A DNA stretch of 64,000 nucleotides. It comes from an uncultured Collinsella sp. Lineage in GTDB: Bacteria; Actinomycetota; Coriobacteriia; Coriobacteriales; Coriobacteriaceae. A model generated the notes under the pieces. That model was not told the DNA's origin, did no database searches, and worked only from the letters and a program-made list of their open reading frames with translations. A program made the translations under genes and the position numbers. The stretch is taken from NCBI GenBank assembly GCA_958352845.1, contig CATWQC010000006.1, positions 41,345-105,344 of the forward strand, in the 5' to 3' direction. Below are positions 41,703-49,811 of the stretch, piece by piece (within the stretch, counting starts at the first letter, position 1; the number at the start of each line of letters is the position of its first letter).

Positions 41703-43466
41703 ATGGCAGATTCCACCACCGATTACAACAATCTAGATCCCTTGGGTGACGAGGCGGCGGTTGTCGATGAGGTCGACGCCGTCGTCTCGGGCGCTCGCAA
41801 GAAGCCGCGCGCTGTCGATATGGTGCCCGAGGAGCCCGACGCGATGGCGCCGGACGAGGAATACCAGCTCACGCCGGCGGGTCGTCGCGAACGCATCGGG
41901 CAGATTGTTCGCCTGGTCAAAAAGTACCGCGTGTGGGATAACCTCACGCCGGTTCGTTTGCGCCGCCTGCTCGAGGAACTCGGCCCCATGTTCGTCAAGA
42001 TGGGACAGATTCTGGCCAACCGGTCCGAGATTCTGCCGCAACGCTTTTGCGACGAGCTGCGTCGTCTGCGCTCCGACGTGGAGCCGGTGCCGTACGAGGT
42101 AGTGCTTCGCTGTCTGGAGGAAGAATACGGCTTGCGCCTGGGGGAGATGTTCGATGCGATCGACCCCAATCCGCTTGGTAGCGCATCGCTCGCGCAGGTG
42201 CACCGCGCTCGTCTGGTGACGGGCGAGGACGTGGCCGTCAAGGTGCAGCGCCCCGGTGCGCAGCAGGTTATGGCGCAGGACATCGATATCATCCGCTCGG
42301 TGGTGCGTATCGTTTCCAAGTTCGTCAACACCGACCAATTCGTTGACCTGCACGGCGTGGTCGAGGAGCTGTGGACCTCGTTTCGCGAGGAGACCAACTT
42401 TTTGGCCGAGGCCAAAAACCTCAATGACTTTTACGAGTTCCATAAGAGCGTTCATGGCGTGACGTGCCCTAAATCCTATCTGGACCTGTGCACCGAACAC
42501 GTGGTGGTTATGGACTACGTCGACGGCATTTCGATCGCCGATCCTGAACGCTTAGTGGCCGAGGGCTATGACTTGGAAAAGATCGGTGCCGCGATTGTCG
42601 AGGACTACTCGACGCAGGTGCTCGACGACGGCTTTTTCCATGCCGACCCGCATGCGGGAAACATCATCCTCAAGGACGGTATTGTCTACTTTATCGACTT
42701 GGGTATGGTCGGACGTATGTCGAGCCATGACCGCGGTATCGTCAAAGACATGATTTTCGCCGTGGCCGAGGGTGACGTGCCCAAGCTCAAGGATTCGCTC
42801 ATGCGCTTTGCCGTGACGCGCGGCGATTCGGCCGAGCTTGACCATTCGGCCTTTTTGTCCGACTTGGACTTTATTGTTGCCGACTTTGCCGGGCTCGACC
42901 TTAAAGACCTGGATATCGGCGAGTTTTTGACTTCGCTGTTAAACCTCGCGCGCAAAAATGACGTTGAGCTGCCGAGCGTGGTGACGATGTTCGCCCGCGG
43001 CATGGTGACGCTCGAGGGCCTGTTGACCGAGTACATGCCCAACGTCAACATGATCCAGATCATCCAGACGCACATCAATAACGAGAAGAGCACCTACGCC
43101 CGCATGCGCGAGATGAGCCGCGATCTTGCCGCGAGCAGCTATCGCGCGGCAAAAGGCTCGCTCGAGGCGGCCGAGTATCTGGGCTTGGCTTCGCGTATGC
43201 TTACGCGCGGCCAGCTTAAGGTAAACACGCAGATCATGAGCAGCGATAAGGCGCTGCGACAGCTGGGTGGAATTATCGACCGCATGTCGATGGCAATTGT
43301 GATCGCCGGTCTGTTTATCGGTTCGTCGGTGGTGTACTACGCGCGTATCGAGCCGGTTGTGTTTGGTATCCCAGTCATTGGCTTTATGGGCTACGTGAGC
43401 GCGCTGGTGCTGGCGCTTATGCTGGGCCGCAATATCTGGCTCAACAGTCACGGCGGCAAGCACTAG
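41703..43466 (+). CDS. ABC1/UbiB (AarF) family atypical kinase
   Basis: 587 residues with the atypical kinase-like fold of the UbiB/ADCK family. Seen: the KxGQ motif MFVKMGQILANRSEILP, the Ala-rich loop GSASLAQVH, the ATP-site Lys in VAVKVQRPG, HADPHAGNI (catalytic loop) and YFIDLGMVGRM (DFG-like). Two transmembrane helices lie at the C-terminus (IVIAGLFIGSSVVYY and IPVIGFMGYVSALVLALML). In quinone-makers the family supports ubiquinone synthesis; in Gram-positives the role is unclear, with lipid or isoprenoid extraction suggested. Its N-terminal 60 residues are acidic and unconserved in look. Terminator follows. Confidence 0.92.
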   Translation: MADSTTDYNNLDPLGDEAAVVDEVDAVVSGARKKPRAVDMVPEEPDAMAPDEEYQLTPAGRRERIGQIVRLVKKYRVWDNLTPVRLRRLLEELGPMFVKMGQILANRSEILPQRFCDELRRLRSDVEPVPYEVVLRCLEEEYGLRLGEMFDAIDPNPLGSASLAQVHRARLVTGEDVAVKVQRPGAQQVMAQDIDIIRSVVRIVSKFVNTDQFVDLHGVVEELWTSFREETNFLAEAKNLNDFYEFHKSVHGVTCPKSYLDLCTEHVVVMDYVDGISIADPERLVAEGYDLEKIGAAIVEDYSTQVLDDGFFHADPHAGNIILKDGIVYFIDLGMVGRMSSHDRGIVKDMIFAVAEGDVPKLKDSLMRFAVTRGDSAELDHSAFLSDLDFIVADFAGLDLKDLDIGEFLTSLLNLARKNDVELPSVVTMFARGMVTLEGLLTEYMPNVNMIQIIQTHINNEKSTYARMREMSRDLAASSYRAAKGSLEAAEYLGLASRMLTRGQLKVNTQIMSSDKALRQLGGIIDRMSMAIVIAGLFIGSSVVYYARIEPVVFGIPVIGFMGYVSALVLALMLGRNIWLNSHGGKH

Positions 43467-43518
43467 AGGCTGCGGCCGTCACCGCATTTTCCTATCGCAA
43501 ACAATAGCTTTTACCTTG

Positions 43519-43545
43519 GGCTTCGCCTGCGTGCGAGGCCTTTTT
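43519..43545 (+). terminator. Terminator after the ABC1 kinase gene
   Basis: GGCTTCGC (43519-43526) pairs with GCGAGGCC (43533-43540) with one G-T pair, loop CTGCGT, then T5. Confidence 0.88.
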
Positions 43546-43580
43546 GCGTGATACCATTTTGACGGTAATAATCGATGGCC

Positions 43581-43750
43581 TAGATGGTGGTGCGGAGACG
43601 CACGAATGCGCGGTTATCCTGCGCATTTGGGAGAATCGGGGTGCAAGTCCCCGGCTGTACCAGTAACCGTAATTCCTCTTGGCTTGGGATGCTCGCGTCG
43701 CAGATCGGACGACGTGCCCGAGTCGTTAAGGTTAAGTCGGATCGCCTCCC
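43581..43750 (+). promoter_or_regulatory. Cobalamin riboswitch
   Basis: The conserved core of the cobalamin aptamer is visible: GGGTGCAAGTCCCC (43638-43651), CTGTACC-AGTAACCGT (43655-43670) and the B12-box end AAGTCGGATCGCC (43734-43746), with variable stems between. It directly precedes the DUF4430 surface-protein operon with no other gene between. A GC hairpin (GCGGC 43766-43770, GCCGC 43775-43779) downstream may be part of the expression platform; there is no T-run, so translational control is more likely. CCTCC at 43745-43749 could pair with GGAGG at 43798-43802, but this is only five bases. Confidence 0.9.
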
Positions 43751-43897
43751 GTCTTGCATGCGGCTGCGGCTTTTGCCGCCGGTGTGCATAGGGCTCTGGA
43801 GGGAAGGGGGACCCCGATGGGGGAACTCGAGCGCAACATGCGCGATGACGTGGGGCAGTCTCAAGGCAACGCTCCAAGTACAGACAGTAGGAGACAA

Positions 43898-46800
43898 ATG
43901 GATATGTTTGAGGACGAGCGCCAGCGCGTCTCGCATCGCCGTGGCGCAATTGCGCGCGGCGTAGCCAAGCGCGGCCTGGTGGCATTCCTGGCCTTCGCGA
44001 TGGCCTTTGGCACCACACCGGCTCAGCTGTGGGCCGAGGGCGCCGAGGGCATTGCCGAGGCTGTGGCTCAGGCGGCACCGCTTGCCGAGAACGGCTCTGG
44101 TGAGTCCGCGACAAGCCCTGCTGCCGACCTCAATGCGAGCGGCATGGTGGCGAATGGGGGCACTGCCGAGCAAGATGCCACTGCGACAGCTTCGGGCCCT
44201 ACCGACAAGACTGAGGACGATAGCGCTGCCGGCAATGAGGCACCGGCTGCATCGACGTCCGATGCCTCGAAGCAGGACACCGCCGTTGTCTCTGCCGCTG
44301 GAGAGGCCAAGGCTCAGCCTGCCAAGGCAGAGAGCCAGGAGGTCTCTGCCACGTGCTCCGTCGTCGGCACCGACGCCAAGGGCGCCCAGCAGACCTGGGC
44401 CGCCGCGCAGCGGATCACGCTGAAGGAGGGCTCGACCGCGGCCGACCTCTCCGAGCAGCTCTTCAAGCAGGCCGGCCTGACCACCGACTACGATCCCAAC
44501 GGCACCTGGGGCTGGGCGCTCAACACGATCACGTCGCCCTTCGATAAGGACCGCAAGCTCGGCTACGACTCGGCGACCGGCGCGTACTGGCAGCTGTTCG
44601 TCAACGGCAGCGCCTCCGAGGTCGGCGCGGGCGGCTACACGCTCAAGGACGGCGACTCCGTCGTCTGGTGCTACTCGAAGTACGGCGACCCCGCGCCTGT
44701 CGCTCAGGTCTCTGCCACGTGCTCCGTCGTCGGCACCGACGCCAAGGGCGCCCAGCAGACCTGGGCCGCCGCGCAGCGGATCACGCTGAAGGAGGGCTCG
44801 ACCGCGGCCGACCTCTCCGAGCAGCTCTTCAAGCAGGCCGGCCTGACCACCGACTACGATCCCAACGGCACCTGGGGCTGGGCGCTCAACACGATCACGT
44901 CGCCCTTCGATAAGGACCGCAAGCTCGGCTACGACTCGGCGACCGGCGCGTACTGGCAGCTGTTCGTCAACGGCAGCGCCTCCGAGGTCGGCGCGGGCGG
45001 CTACACGCTCAAGGACGGCGACTCCGTCGTCTGGTGCTACTCGAAGTACGGCGACCCCGCGCCCGAGCAGGTTTCCGTCACGATGGAGATTATTGGCAAA
45101 AAGGCCGGGATGGCTCAGCGTTGGACGAGCCCGTCGACCCAGGTGTTTGTTAAGGGCACGTCGATCAAGGATGCCTCCGCTACCTATTTCGACGCCCTTG
45201 GCATCGAGTCCAAGATGTACGACCAATTCGGCTATTGGGGTGTCCATAGCCTCGTTTCTCCGCTTGATGGTACCGAGCTGTCCGGCGCTTGGTCGTTCTT
45301 TGTCAACGGCGTTCCTGGAACTCAACTCGATAACGACTACGTGCTTAAGTCGGGCGATAAGGTCGTTTGGGCTTACGCCCCTGGGGATACTTTGCCCGGT
45401 GTCGACAACGTTGTTCTTAATCCGAGCGCTGCACGCCCTAACTGGGATAGCGACTGGTCGGGCTTTACAAGTGCCGACAAGGTTACCGACGCACCTGTGC
45501 CCACTAAGGATGCAGATGAGAAATGGGTAAGCGAGCTTAAGACGCGTGCGGACGGCAATAAGGGTGTTTCCGATGCGTTGCTGATCGGTGACTATCTCTA
45601 TGTGGCAGTTGGTTCTAAATTGCTCAAAAAGGATGTCGAGACGGGCAAGACCGTTCTAGAGTCACCTTTGGCTGCTGCAATTGATTCCACCTCACGCATG
45701 GTATATACCAATGGTGTTGTGCTTGTTCCGCTTTCAGGCGGTCGTCTTCAGGCCTTAACGGTTGATGTGCTTGCGACGGTTTGGGTTACCGATGGGTTGC
45801 CGGCCGGTCCCGATGGCGCGCAGCAGTCGCTTGCTTCTGTTTCGGTTCGCGATGGCTATGCCTATTTTGGTACCGCTTCGGCCGATTGGATTGACTCGAG
45901 TGACGGCTACCTGCTTTGTGTTCGTATTTCTGACGGTAAAGTCATGTGGCAGCACAAGAATGAAAACAGCAAGGGCTATTACTGGGCTGGCATGGCGTTC
46001 TCGGGCGACTATGGCGTTATCGCGGATGATTCAGGCACTGTCAGCACGGTTGATCCTTCGACTGGAAAGACCGTAGCAAAGCTTAAGATCGCCGATCGCG
46101 TTCGCGCGAACGTGCTTGTTGATGGGGCTACTGCTTACGTTGTGAGTGCCGATGGCACGCTCCATAAAATTGCTATCGCTAATGATGGGGCCCTTTCAGA
46201 ACTGGGTAAAGTTACGTTTGGCAGCAGCTCGACCTCTACACCCGTGTTTGTCAACGGTAAGATTGTAGTTGGCGGCACGTCGATTGAGTCCTTTATGGGC
46301 GGTCCCCAAAACAGTCTTACGAGCCACTATGGTCAGCTTGCAATTATCGATGCCGATACGCTTACGGTCGATTATTCAATTTATAAGGCAGACGGTAACT
46401 TCATCCGCGAGGATTCTTCTGCAAGTGGTTTTACGGGCAGCGGCGATGTTAAGTCACAGCCTGTGGTTTCCATTCAAGATGGTCATACCTATGTATACTT
46501 TACGTCCAACAATAATCCTGGCGGCATTTATCGCTATCGCATAGGTGACGAAGAGGCTGAGCTGCTCTATAGACCGTCGGCCGAGAACCAGCAGTACTGC
46601 ATGTCGTCGATTTCGGTCGGTTCTGATGGTTCACTCTACTACGCTAACGATTCGGGCAAGTTGTTCGCGATTAAGGGAAATGGCCAGAAGGTCAATCGCT
46701 ATACTGTCTCGTTTGACGCAAATGGTGCAGATTCTATTGTGCTCGATTCCCAACGTATTAAGGCTGGTAAAACTGCTACGGAGCCTGCTGTAAAACCGCG

Positions 46801-47374
46801 TCGCAAGGGCTATACCTTCGGCGGTTGGTATACCGATGAGGCGTGCACGCAAGCGTATGACTTCAGTACGCCGGTGACGGCCGATCTGACGCTGTATGCC
46901 AAGTGGACCAAGAATGCCACCAATTCTGGTGACAATGGCGGTTCTGGCTCCAGCGGCGGCAGCGGTTCTGGTACTGGTGCCGGCACGGGCACTGGTACGG
47001 GTTCCGGCTCTAAGGACCCGCAGGCCGGCGGCGCTATCGCCCCGGGTCAGAAGCCGGTGACCAAGACGACGGTGTCGGCCAAGACCGAGACCAAGGAAAA
47101 CAAGTCCGACAAGAAGGGCTCCGATAAGTCCGACAAGAAGGATGAGAAGAAGTCTGAGAAGAAGGACAGCAAGTCCGACAAGAAGTCCGATTCCAAGTCC
47201 GATACGGGCGCTGCTTCCACGACCACTGCTAAGAAGTCCTCTGGTGCTTCCGAACAGGAGACGGGCACCAACCCGCTCGCCATCGTTGGCATCGCCGCCG
47301 GCGTGATTGGCCTTGCGCTCATCGCCGTCTTCGTGCTGACCAAGCGCGGCAAGGGTGACGGTAATGCCCGATAA
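43898..47374 (+). CDS. B12-regulated surface protein: three DUF4430 domains, beta-propeller, InlB-type repeat, C-terminal anchor
   Basis: 1158 residues from the ATG at 43898 (AGGAG four bases upstream); an ATG at 43817 with GGGAAGGGGG before it would add 27 residues. A signal peptide follows (GLVAFLAFAMAFGTTPAQLWA). After a low-complexity region come three DUF4430 (transcobalamin-like C-terminal) domains at about 149-270, 271-391 and 392-498; the first two are identical, with the core WQLFVNG, and the third has WSFFVNG. Residues about 500-930 form PQQ/BamB-like propeller blades (GYLLCVRISDGKVMW, GSLYYANDSGKLFAIKGNG). Then an InlB/flg_new repeat (GYTFGGWYTDEACTQAYDF), a Gly/Ser then Lys/Ser/Asp linker and a final transmembrane helix. 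No LPxTG is seen; the helix plus KRGKGDGNAR tail should hold it in the membrane. The riboswitch points to corrinoid binding; this is inferred. Confidence 0.88.
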   Translation: MDMFEDERQRVSHRRGAIARGVAKRGLVAFLAFAMAFGTTPAQLWAEGAEGIAEAVAQAAPLAENGSGESATSPAADLNASGMVANGGTAEQDATATASGPTDKTEDDSAAGNEAPAASTSDASKQDTAVVSAAGEAKAQPAKAESQEVSATCSVVGTDAKGAQQTWAAAQRITLKEGSTAADLSEQLFKQAGLTTDYDPNGTWGWALNTITSPFDKDRKLGYDSATGAYWQLFVNGSASEVGAGGYTLKDGDSVVWCYSKYGDPAPVAQVSATCSVVGTDAKGAQQTWAAAQRITLKEGSTAADLSEQLFKQAGLTTDYDPNGTWGWALNTITSPFDKDRKLGYDSATGAYWQLFVNGSASEVGAGGYTLKDGDSVVWCYSKYGDPAPEQVSVTMEIIGKKAGMAQRWTSPSTQVFVKGTSIKDASATYFDALGIESKMYDQFGYWGVHSLVSPLDGTELSGAWSFFVNGVPGTQLDNDYVLKSGDKVVWAYAPGDTLPGVDNVVLNPSAARPNWDSDWSGFTSADKVTDAPVPTKDADEKWVSELKTRADGNKGVSDALLIGDYLYVAVGSKLLKKDVETGKTVLESPLAAAIDSTSRMVYTNGVVLVPLSGGRLQALTVDVLATVWVTDGLPAGPDGAQQSLASVSVRDGYAYFGTASADWIDSSDGYLLCVRISDGKVMWQHKNENSKGYYWAGMAFSGDYGVIADDSGTVSTVDPSTGKTVAKLKIADRVRANVLVDGATAYVVSADGTLHKIAIANDGALSELGKVTFGSSSTSTPVFVNGKIVVGGTSIESFMGGPQNSLTSHYGQLAIIDADTLTVDYSIYKADGNFIREDSSASGFTGSGDVKSQPVVSIQDGHTYVYFTSNNNPGGIYRYRIGDEEAELLYRPSAENQQYCMSSISVGSDGSLYYANDSGKLFAIKGNGQKVNRYTVSFDANGADSIVLDSQRIKAGKTATEPAVKPRRKGYTFGGWYTDEACTQAYDFSTPVTADLTLYAKWTKNATNSGDNGGSGSSGGSGSGTGAGTGTGTGSGSKDPQAGGAIAPGQKPVTKTTVSAKTETKENKSDKKGSDKSDKKDEKKSEKKDSKSDKKSDSKSDTGAASTTTAKKSSGASEQETGTNPLAIVGIAAGVIGLALIAVFVLTKRGKGDGNAR
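44340..44697 (+). repeat. 358-bp perfect direct repeat, copy 1
   Basis: Identical over 358 bases to 44706-45063 (offset 366 bp, 122 codons), encoding the first DUF4430 domain. I find no mismatch by eye. The block is more GC-rich at third positions than the propeller region after it. Confidence 0.93.
44706..45063 (+). repeat. 358-bp perfect direct repeat, copy 2
   Basis: Second copy of the repeat at 44340-44697, encoding the second DUF4430 domain; the frame is kept. Confidence 0.93.
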
Positions 47375-48239
47375 GCCCAAGGAGACCAACGGGCAACAGC
47401 CCGACTCCTCGTTTATCCAGCTCGATGATCCAAAGCAAAAGGGCGCCGCTTCGGCGGCGTCCGCTCCTCGACGGAAGGCGCTCCTTGGCGTTCTGACTGC
47501 CGCATGCGTCGTTCTGATCGTGGTCTCTCTGGGCTTTGTTCATCCCTCCGAGAGCGGTGCTTGGTCCATTGATTGGATCGTCCAGACCGTGGCGGGGGAG
47601 AGCATCGTCGCCAAGGATGGCAATGGGTCCGGCTCGACTGTCGCTTCGGGCAAGGCCGGGTCCAAGGATTCCAAATCTTCTGATGATACGAATGACGGGT
47701 CTAGGGGTTCTGACAAATCTGACTCCAAGAAAGATTCCGAGTCTTCGGACAAGGAATCGGACAAGAACTCGGATAGCAAGAAGTCCGGCGAAAAAGGAGC
47801 AGGAAATAAAAAGACTGACAACAGTCAGTCGGCTTCTCAGAATTCGGCAACGTCCGGTGGGCCTTCTGCCGTTCCTGATAACAGTAATGCCCCCTCGGGC
47901 AACCAGAGCGTCTCTCAGGAGTCTAGCTACGTTACCGTGACTGTCTCGGTTACTTCGAGCGCTGTGGGCAATCCTGTGTCCGCTGGTGGTACCTACACCT
48001 TTAATGAGGGAGCAACTGCCTACGACGCTCTCTGCGCGCTGGGTATTTCTATAAATGCGCGTGGCTCGTCGTTTGGCACTTATGTTGCCGCCATCGGTGG
48101 CCTGGCCGAGAAGGATGAAAACTATGGAAGCGGTAGCGGCTGGTGTTATTCCGTCAACGGCACAACGCCCATGACAGCCTGCAGCAACTACGTTCTCTCA
48201 AACGGCGACAACGTGGTCTGGTATTACGTGACAGGCTAG
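47364..48239 (+). CDS. Membrane-anchored DUF4430 (transcobalamin-like) protein
   Basis: 291 residues. A short cytoplasmic N-terminus is followed by one transmembrane helix (about 39-59, ALLGVLTAACVVLIVVSLGF), a long Ser/Asp/Lys/Gly linker (about 80-190) and one DUF4430 domain (about 195-291): GGTYTFNEGATAYDALCALGI, GSGWCYSVNG and NYVLSNGDNVVWYYVTG. The domain has the same WxxxVNG and VVW core as those of the upstream protein. The ATG at 47364 overlaps the upstream gene by 11 bases and has AAGGG eight bases before it, so the two genes form one riboswitch-controlled operon. Likely a second, membrane-proximal corrinoid-binding module that could pass ligand to a transporter encoded elsewhere; inferred. 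Confidence 0.85.
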   Translation: MPDKPKETNGQQPDSSFIQLDDPKQKGAASAASAPRRKALLGVLTAACVVLIVVSLGFVHPSESGAWSIDWIVQTVAGESIVAKDGNGSGSTVASGKAGSKDSKSSDDTNDGSRGSDKSDSKKDSESSDKESDKNSDSKKSGEKGAGNKKTDNSQSASQNSATSGGPSAVPDNSNAPSGNQSVSQESSYVTVTVSVTSSAVGNPVSAGGTYTFNEGATAYDALCALGISINARGSSFGTYVAAIGGLAEKDENYGSGSGWCYSVNGTTPMTACSNYVLSNGDNVVWYYVTG

Positions 48240-48259
48240 GGGCCTCGACATATCGCATC

Positions 48260-48300
48260 AAACGGGCGGTTCGGACAAACATCCGAGACGCCCGTTTTTA
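48260..48300 (+). terminator. Terminator of the DUF4430 operon
   Basis: AAACGGGCG (48260-48268) pairs with CGCCCGTTT (48289-48297); inside, TCGG (48271-48274) pairs with CCGA (48283-48286); then T5A. Confidence 0.9.
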
Positions 48301-48307
48301 TACGAAT

Positions 48308-48600
48308 GGGACGTCATTTCCCAATCGAGGCTCAACCGGAAATTGCATCCCGCCCTGTAGGCGAATTCCGGGACGCAGCTTCCCGTTGGGGCGGGTTTCG
48401 GAAAGCGTGTTCCGCTCTGAGGGCTCATTCCGGGATAGACTTTCCGAAGCAGCGCCCATTGGGAAGCTGCGGACCGTATTGGGCATCGATTTTGGGATGC
48501 GCTTTCCGCTAGAGCCACGTTGCGGAAGCTGTGTCCCGTTCTGAGGCTGCAATCTGGGACGCGCTTTCCGCGGGGCGACCATGGGGAAACTACTACCCAT
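48308..48600. repeat. Degenerate 62-bp tandem array (ten half-units of 30 and 32 bp)
   Basis: Ten half-units begin near 48308, 48338, 48370, 48400, 48432, 48462, 48494, 48524, 48556 and 48586, so the spacing alternates 30 and 32 bases. Odd units read GGGAYG-N3-CTTTCC (for example GGGACGCGCTTTCCG at 48556); even units read GGAARC-N-TG-N2-TCCCG. Each has a GGRA...TYCC dyad. Even units are followed by a TGAGGCT-like box. The 62-bp period is not a multiple of three, so this is not a repeated peptide. It fills the gap between the operon terminator and the GtrA terminator. Confidence 0.8.
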
Positions 48601-48654
48601 TCCGACGCTGCGGCCCGCCTTGTGCGCTTTCCTCGGCAGGCTCTGCAAACAAAA

Positions 48655-48684
48655 AACCGGTTGGAATGGGAATTCCAACCGGTT
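48655..48684 (-). terminator. Terminator after the first GtrA gene
   Basis: Perfect 13-bp stem (48655-48667 with 48672-48684), four-base loop; on the minus strand a T-run (48656-48651) follows. Confidence 0.92.
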
Positions 48685-48710
48685 ATACATTCAAGCAAAT
48701 AGTGAATCGA

Positions 48711-49118
48711 CTATGACCGTGCGCCCTCGAGGAAGAAGCGGCGGCTGAAGTAGTTGTACCAGGTGACGAGGAACGTGGCGATGGCCTTCATGGCCTGGTA
48801 GCCGATGCTCAAAAACGTGACGCCCACAAACATGTACAGGTCGTTGAGGCCCAGGCCGATCACCGACAGGATGGTGAAGATCGTGAACTCGCGCTTGCGG
48901 CTCATGCCTTCGCGGTGGTCGAACACGTACTTCATGCTGAGCCAGTAGTTGACCACGACGGACGTGATAAACGAAACCGTGGTGCTCATCAAAAAGTCGA
49001 GGTGGAACAGCTCGACGAGCGCAATGAGCATGCCCCAGTCGATGCCAAAGGAGATAAGACCCACGACAGCAAACTTGAGGAACTGCTTGGTATGAGGTTG
49101 TGCCAGCGCCTTGCGCAC
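48711..49118 (-). CDS. GtrA family membrane protein
   Basis: 135 residues with four transmembrane helices and the GtrA signature: QFLKFAVVGLISFGIDWGMLIAL, the loop MKYVFDHREGMSRKREFTIF between helices 2 and 3, and FSRRFFLEG at the end. GtrA-like proteins are thought to flip polyprenyl-linked sugars for cell-wall or O-antigen glycosylation. A second paralogue lies 220 bp upstream on the same strand. No glycosyltransferase is adjacent, so the sugar is unknown. Confidence 0.9.
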   Translation of the reverse strand: MRKALAQPHTKQFLKFAVVGLISFGIDWGMLIALVELFHLDFLMSTTVSFITSVVVNYWLSMKYVFDHREGMSRKREFTIFTILSVIGLGLNDLYMFVGVTFLSIGYQAMKAIATFLVTWYNYFSRRFFLEGARS

Positions 49119-49337
49119 GTAATCACATCCAATGCGTTGATGAATCGAGCAGAGGATACTTTAGAGCTTTTACAAGGGAAACGTAAGGTCTTTGCCAAGA
49201 ACTATATGAACTCGCCAAATTTTCAAGAGCTAATCCGCAAACGTTGAAAATTTGCCCGTAAACGAGCGACACCCACGGACGATACTGCGCTGAGTGCGCG
49301 TTGTCCGTGGGCGCCGTAATGCTGCAGGGGTTTCGAG

Positions 49338-49733
49338 CTATTTTGTCTCGTCGCCCTCCAGGAAGATTTTTCGGGTCACAAAGTTGTAGACCATGACAAG
49401 CGCGGTGGCGCAGATCTTGGCGATATTGGCCTCGAGCCCCAGACCGGCGTTGAGCGCCAGCACGATGCCGTCGTTGAGCACCAAACCGATCACGGACAGC
49501 ACGACAAAGATGATGAACTCGCGGCGGCGGCTCATGCCTTCCTTGTGCGCAAACACGTACTTCATGCTTGCGAGGTAGTTAAAGATGAGTGAGATGATAA
49601 AGCCGCTGGTGTTGGCGATTAGGATGTTGAGGCCCAGACCGTAGTGGAGCAGATTCATAATGCCAAAGTCGATAACCGTGGCAATGACACCGACGATGCC
49701 AAATTTCATGATCTGCGCAAGGAGCTTTTGCAT
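49338..49733 (-). CDS. GtrA family membrane protein (second paralogue)
   Basis: 131 residues, four transmembrane helices, with the same landmarks as its neighbour: IMKFGIVGVIATVIDFGIMNLL, MKYVFAHKEGMSRRREFIIF and VTRKIFLEG. The ATG at 49733 has AAGGCAGG upstream; the longer TTG-start reading to 49796 has no clear site. It follows the fbp gene region on the same strand order (fbp is downstream of it in transcription terms at 49812-51728, upstream in position), 78 bp apart. Probably a flippase-like partner for a polyprenyl sugar. Confidence 0.88.
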   Translation of the reverse strand: MQKLLAQIMKFGIVGVIATVIDFGIMNLLHYGLGLNILIANTSGFIISLIFNYLASMKYVFAHKEGMSRRREFIIFVVLSVIGLVLNDGIVLALNAGLGLEANIAKICATALVMVYNFVTRKIFLEGDETK

Positions 49734-49811
49734 GGTACCTGCCTTAGGGTGGCGCGGGGACGCCGTGGGGATGACAAACTCAGCAAGTTTAGCCAATCCC
49801 CGCGGGTGGTG

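Noticed and set aside
48308..48600. CRISPR array
   Set aside because: Repeats are degenerate and only dyad cores are kept; no identical repeats or unique spacers and no cas genes nearby.
48258..48698. Minus-strand ORFs (146 and 130 codons) across the 62-bp array
   Set aside because: The period is not a multiple of three, no start site with ribosome signal, and two terminators lie inside the span.
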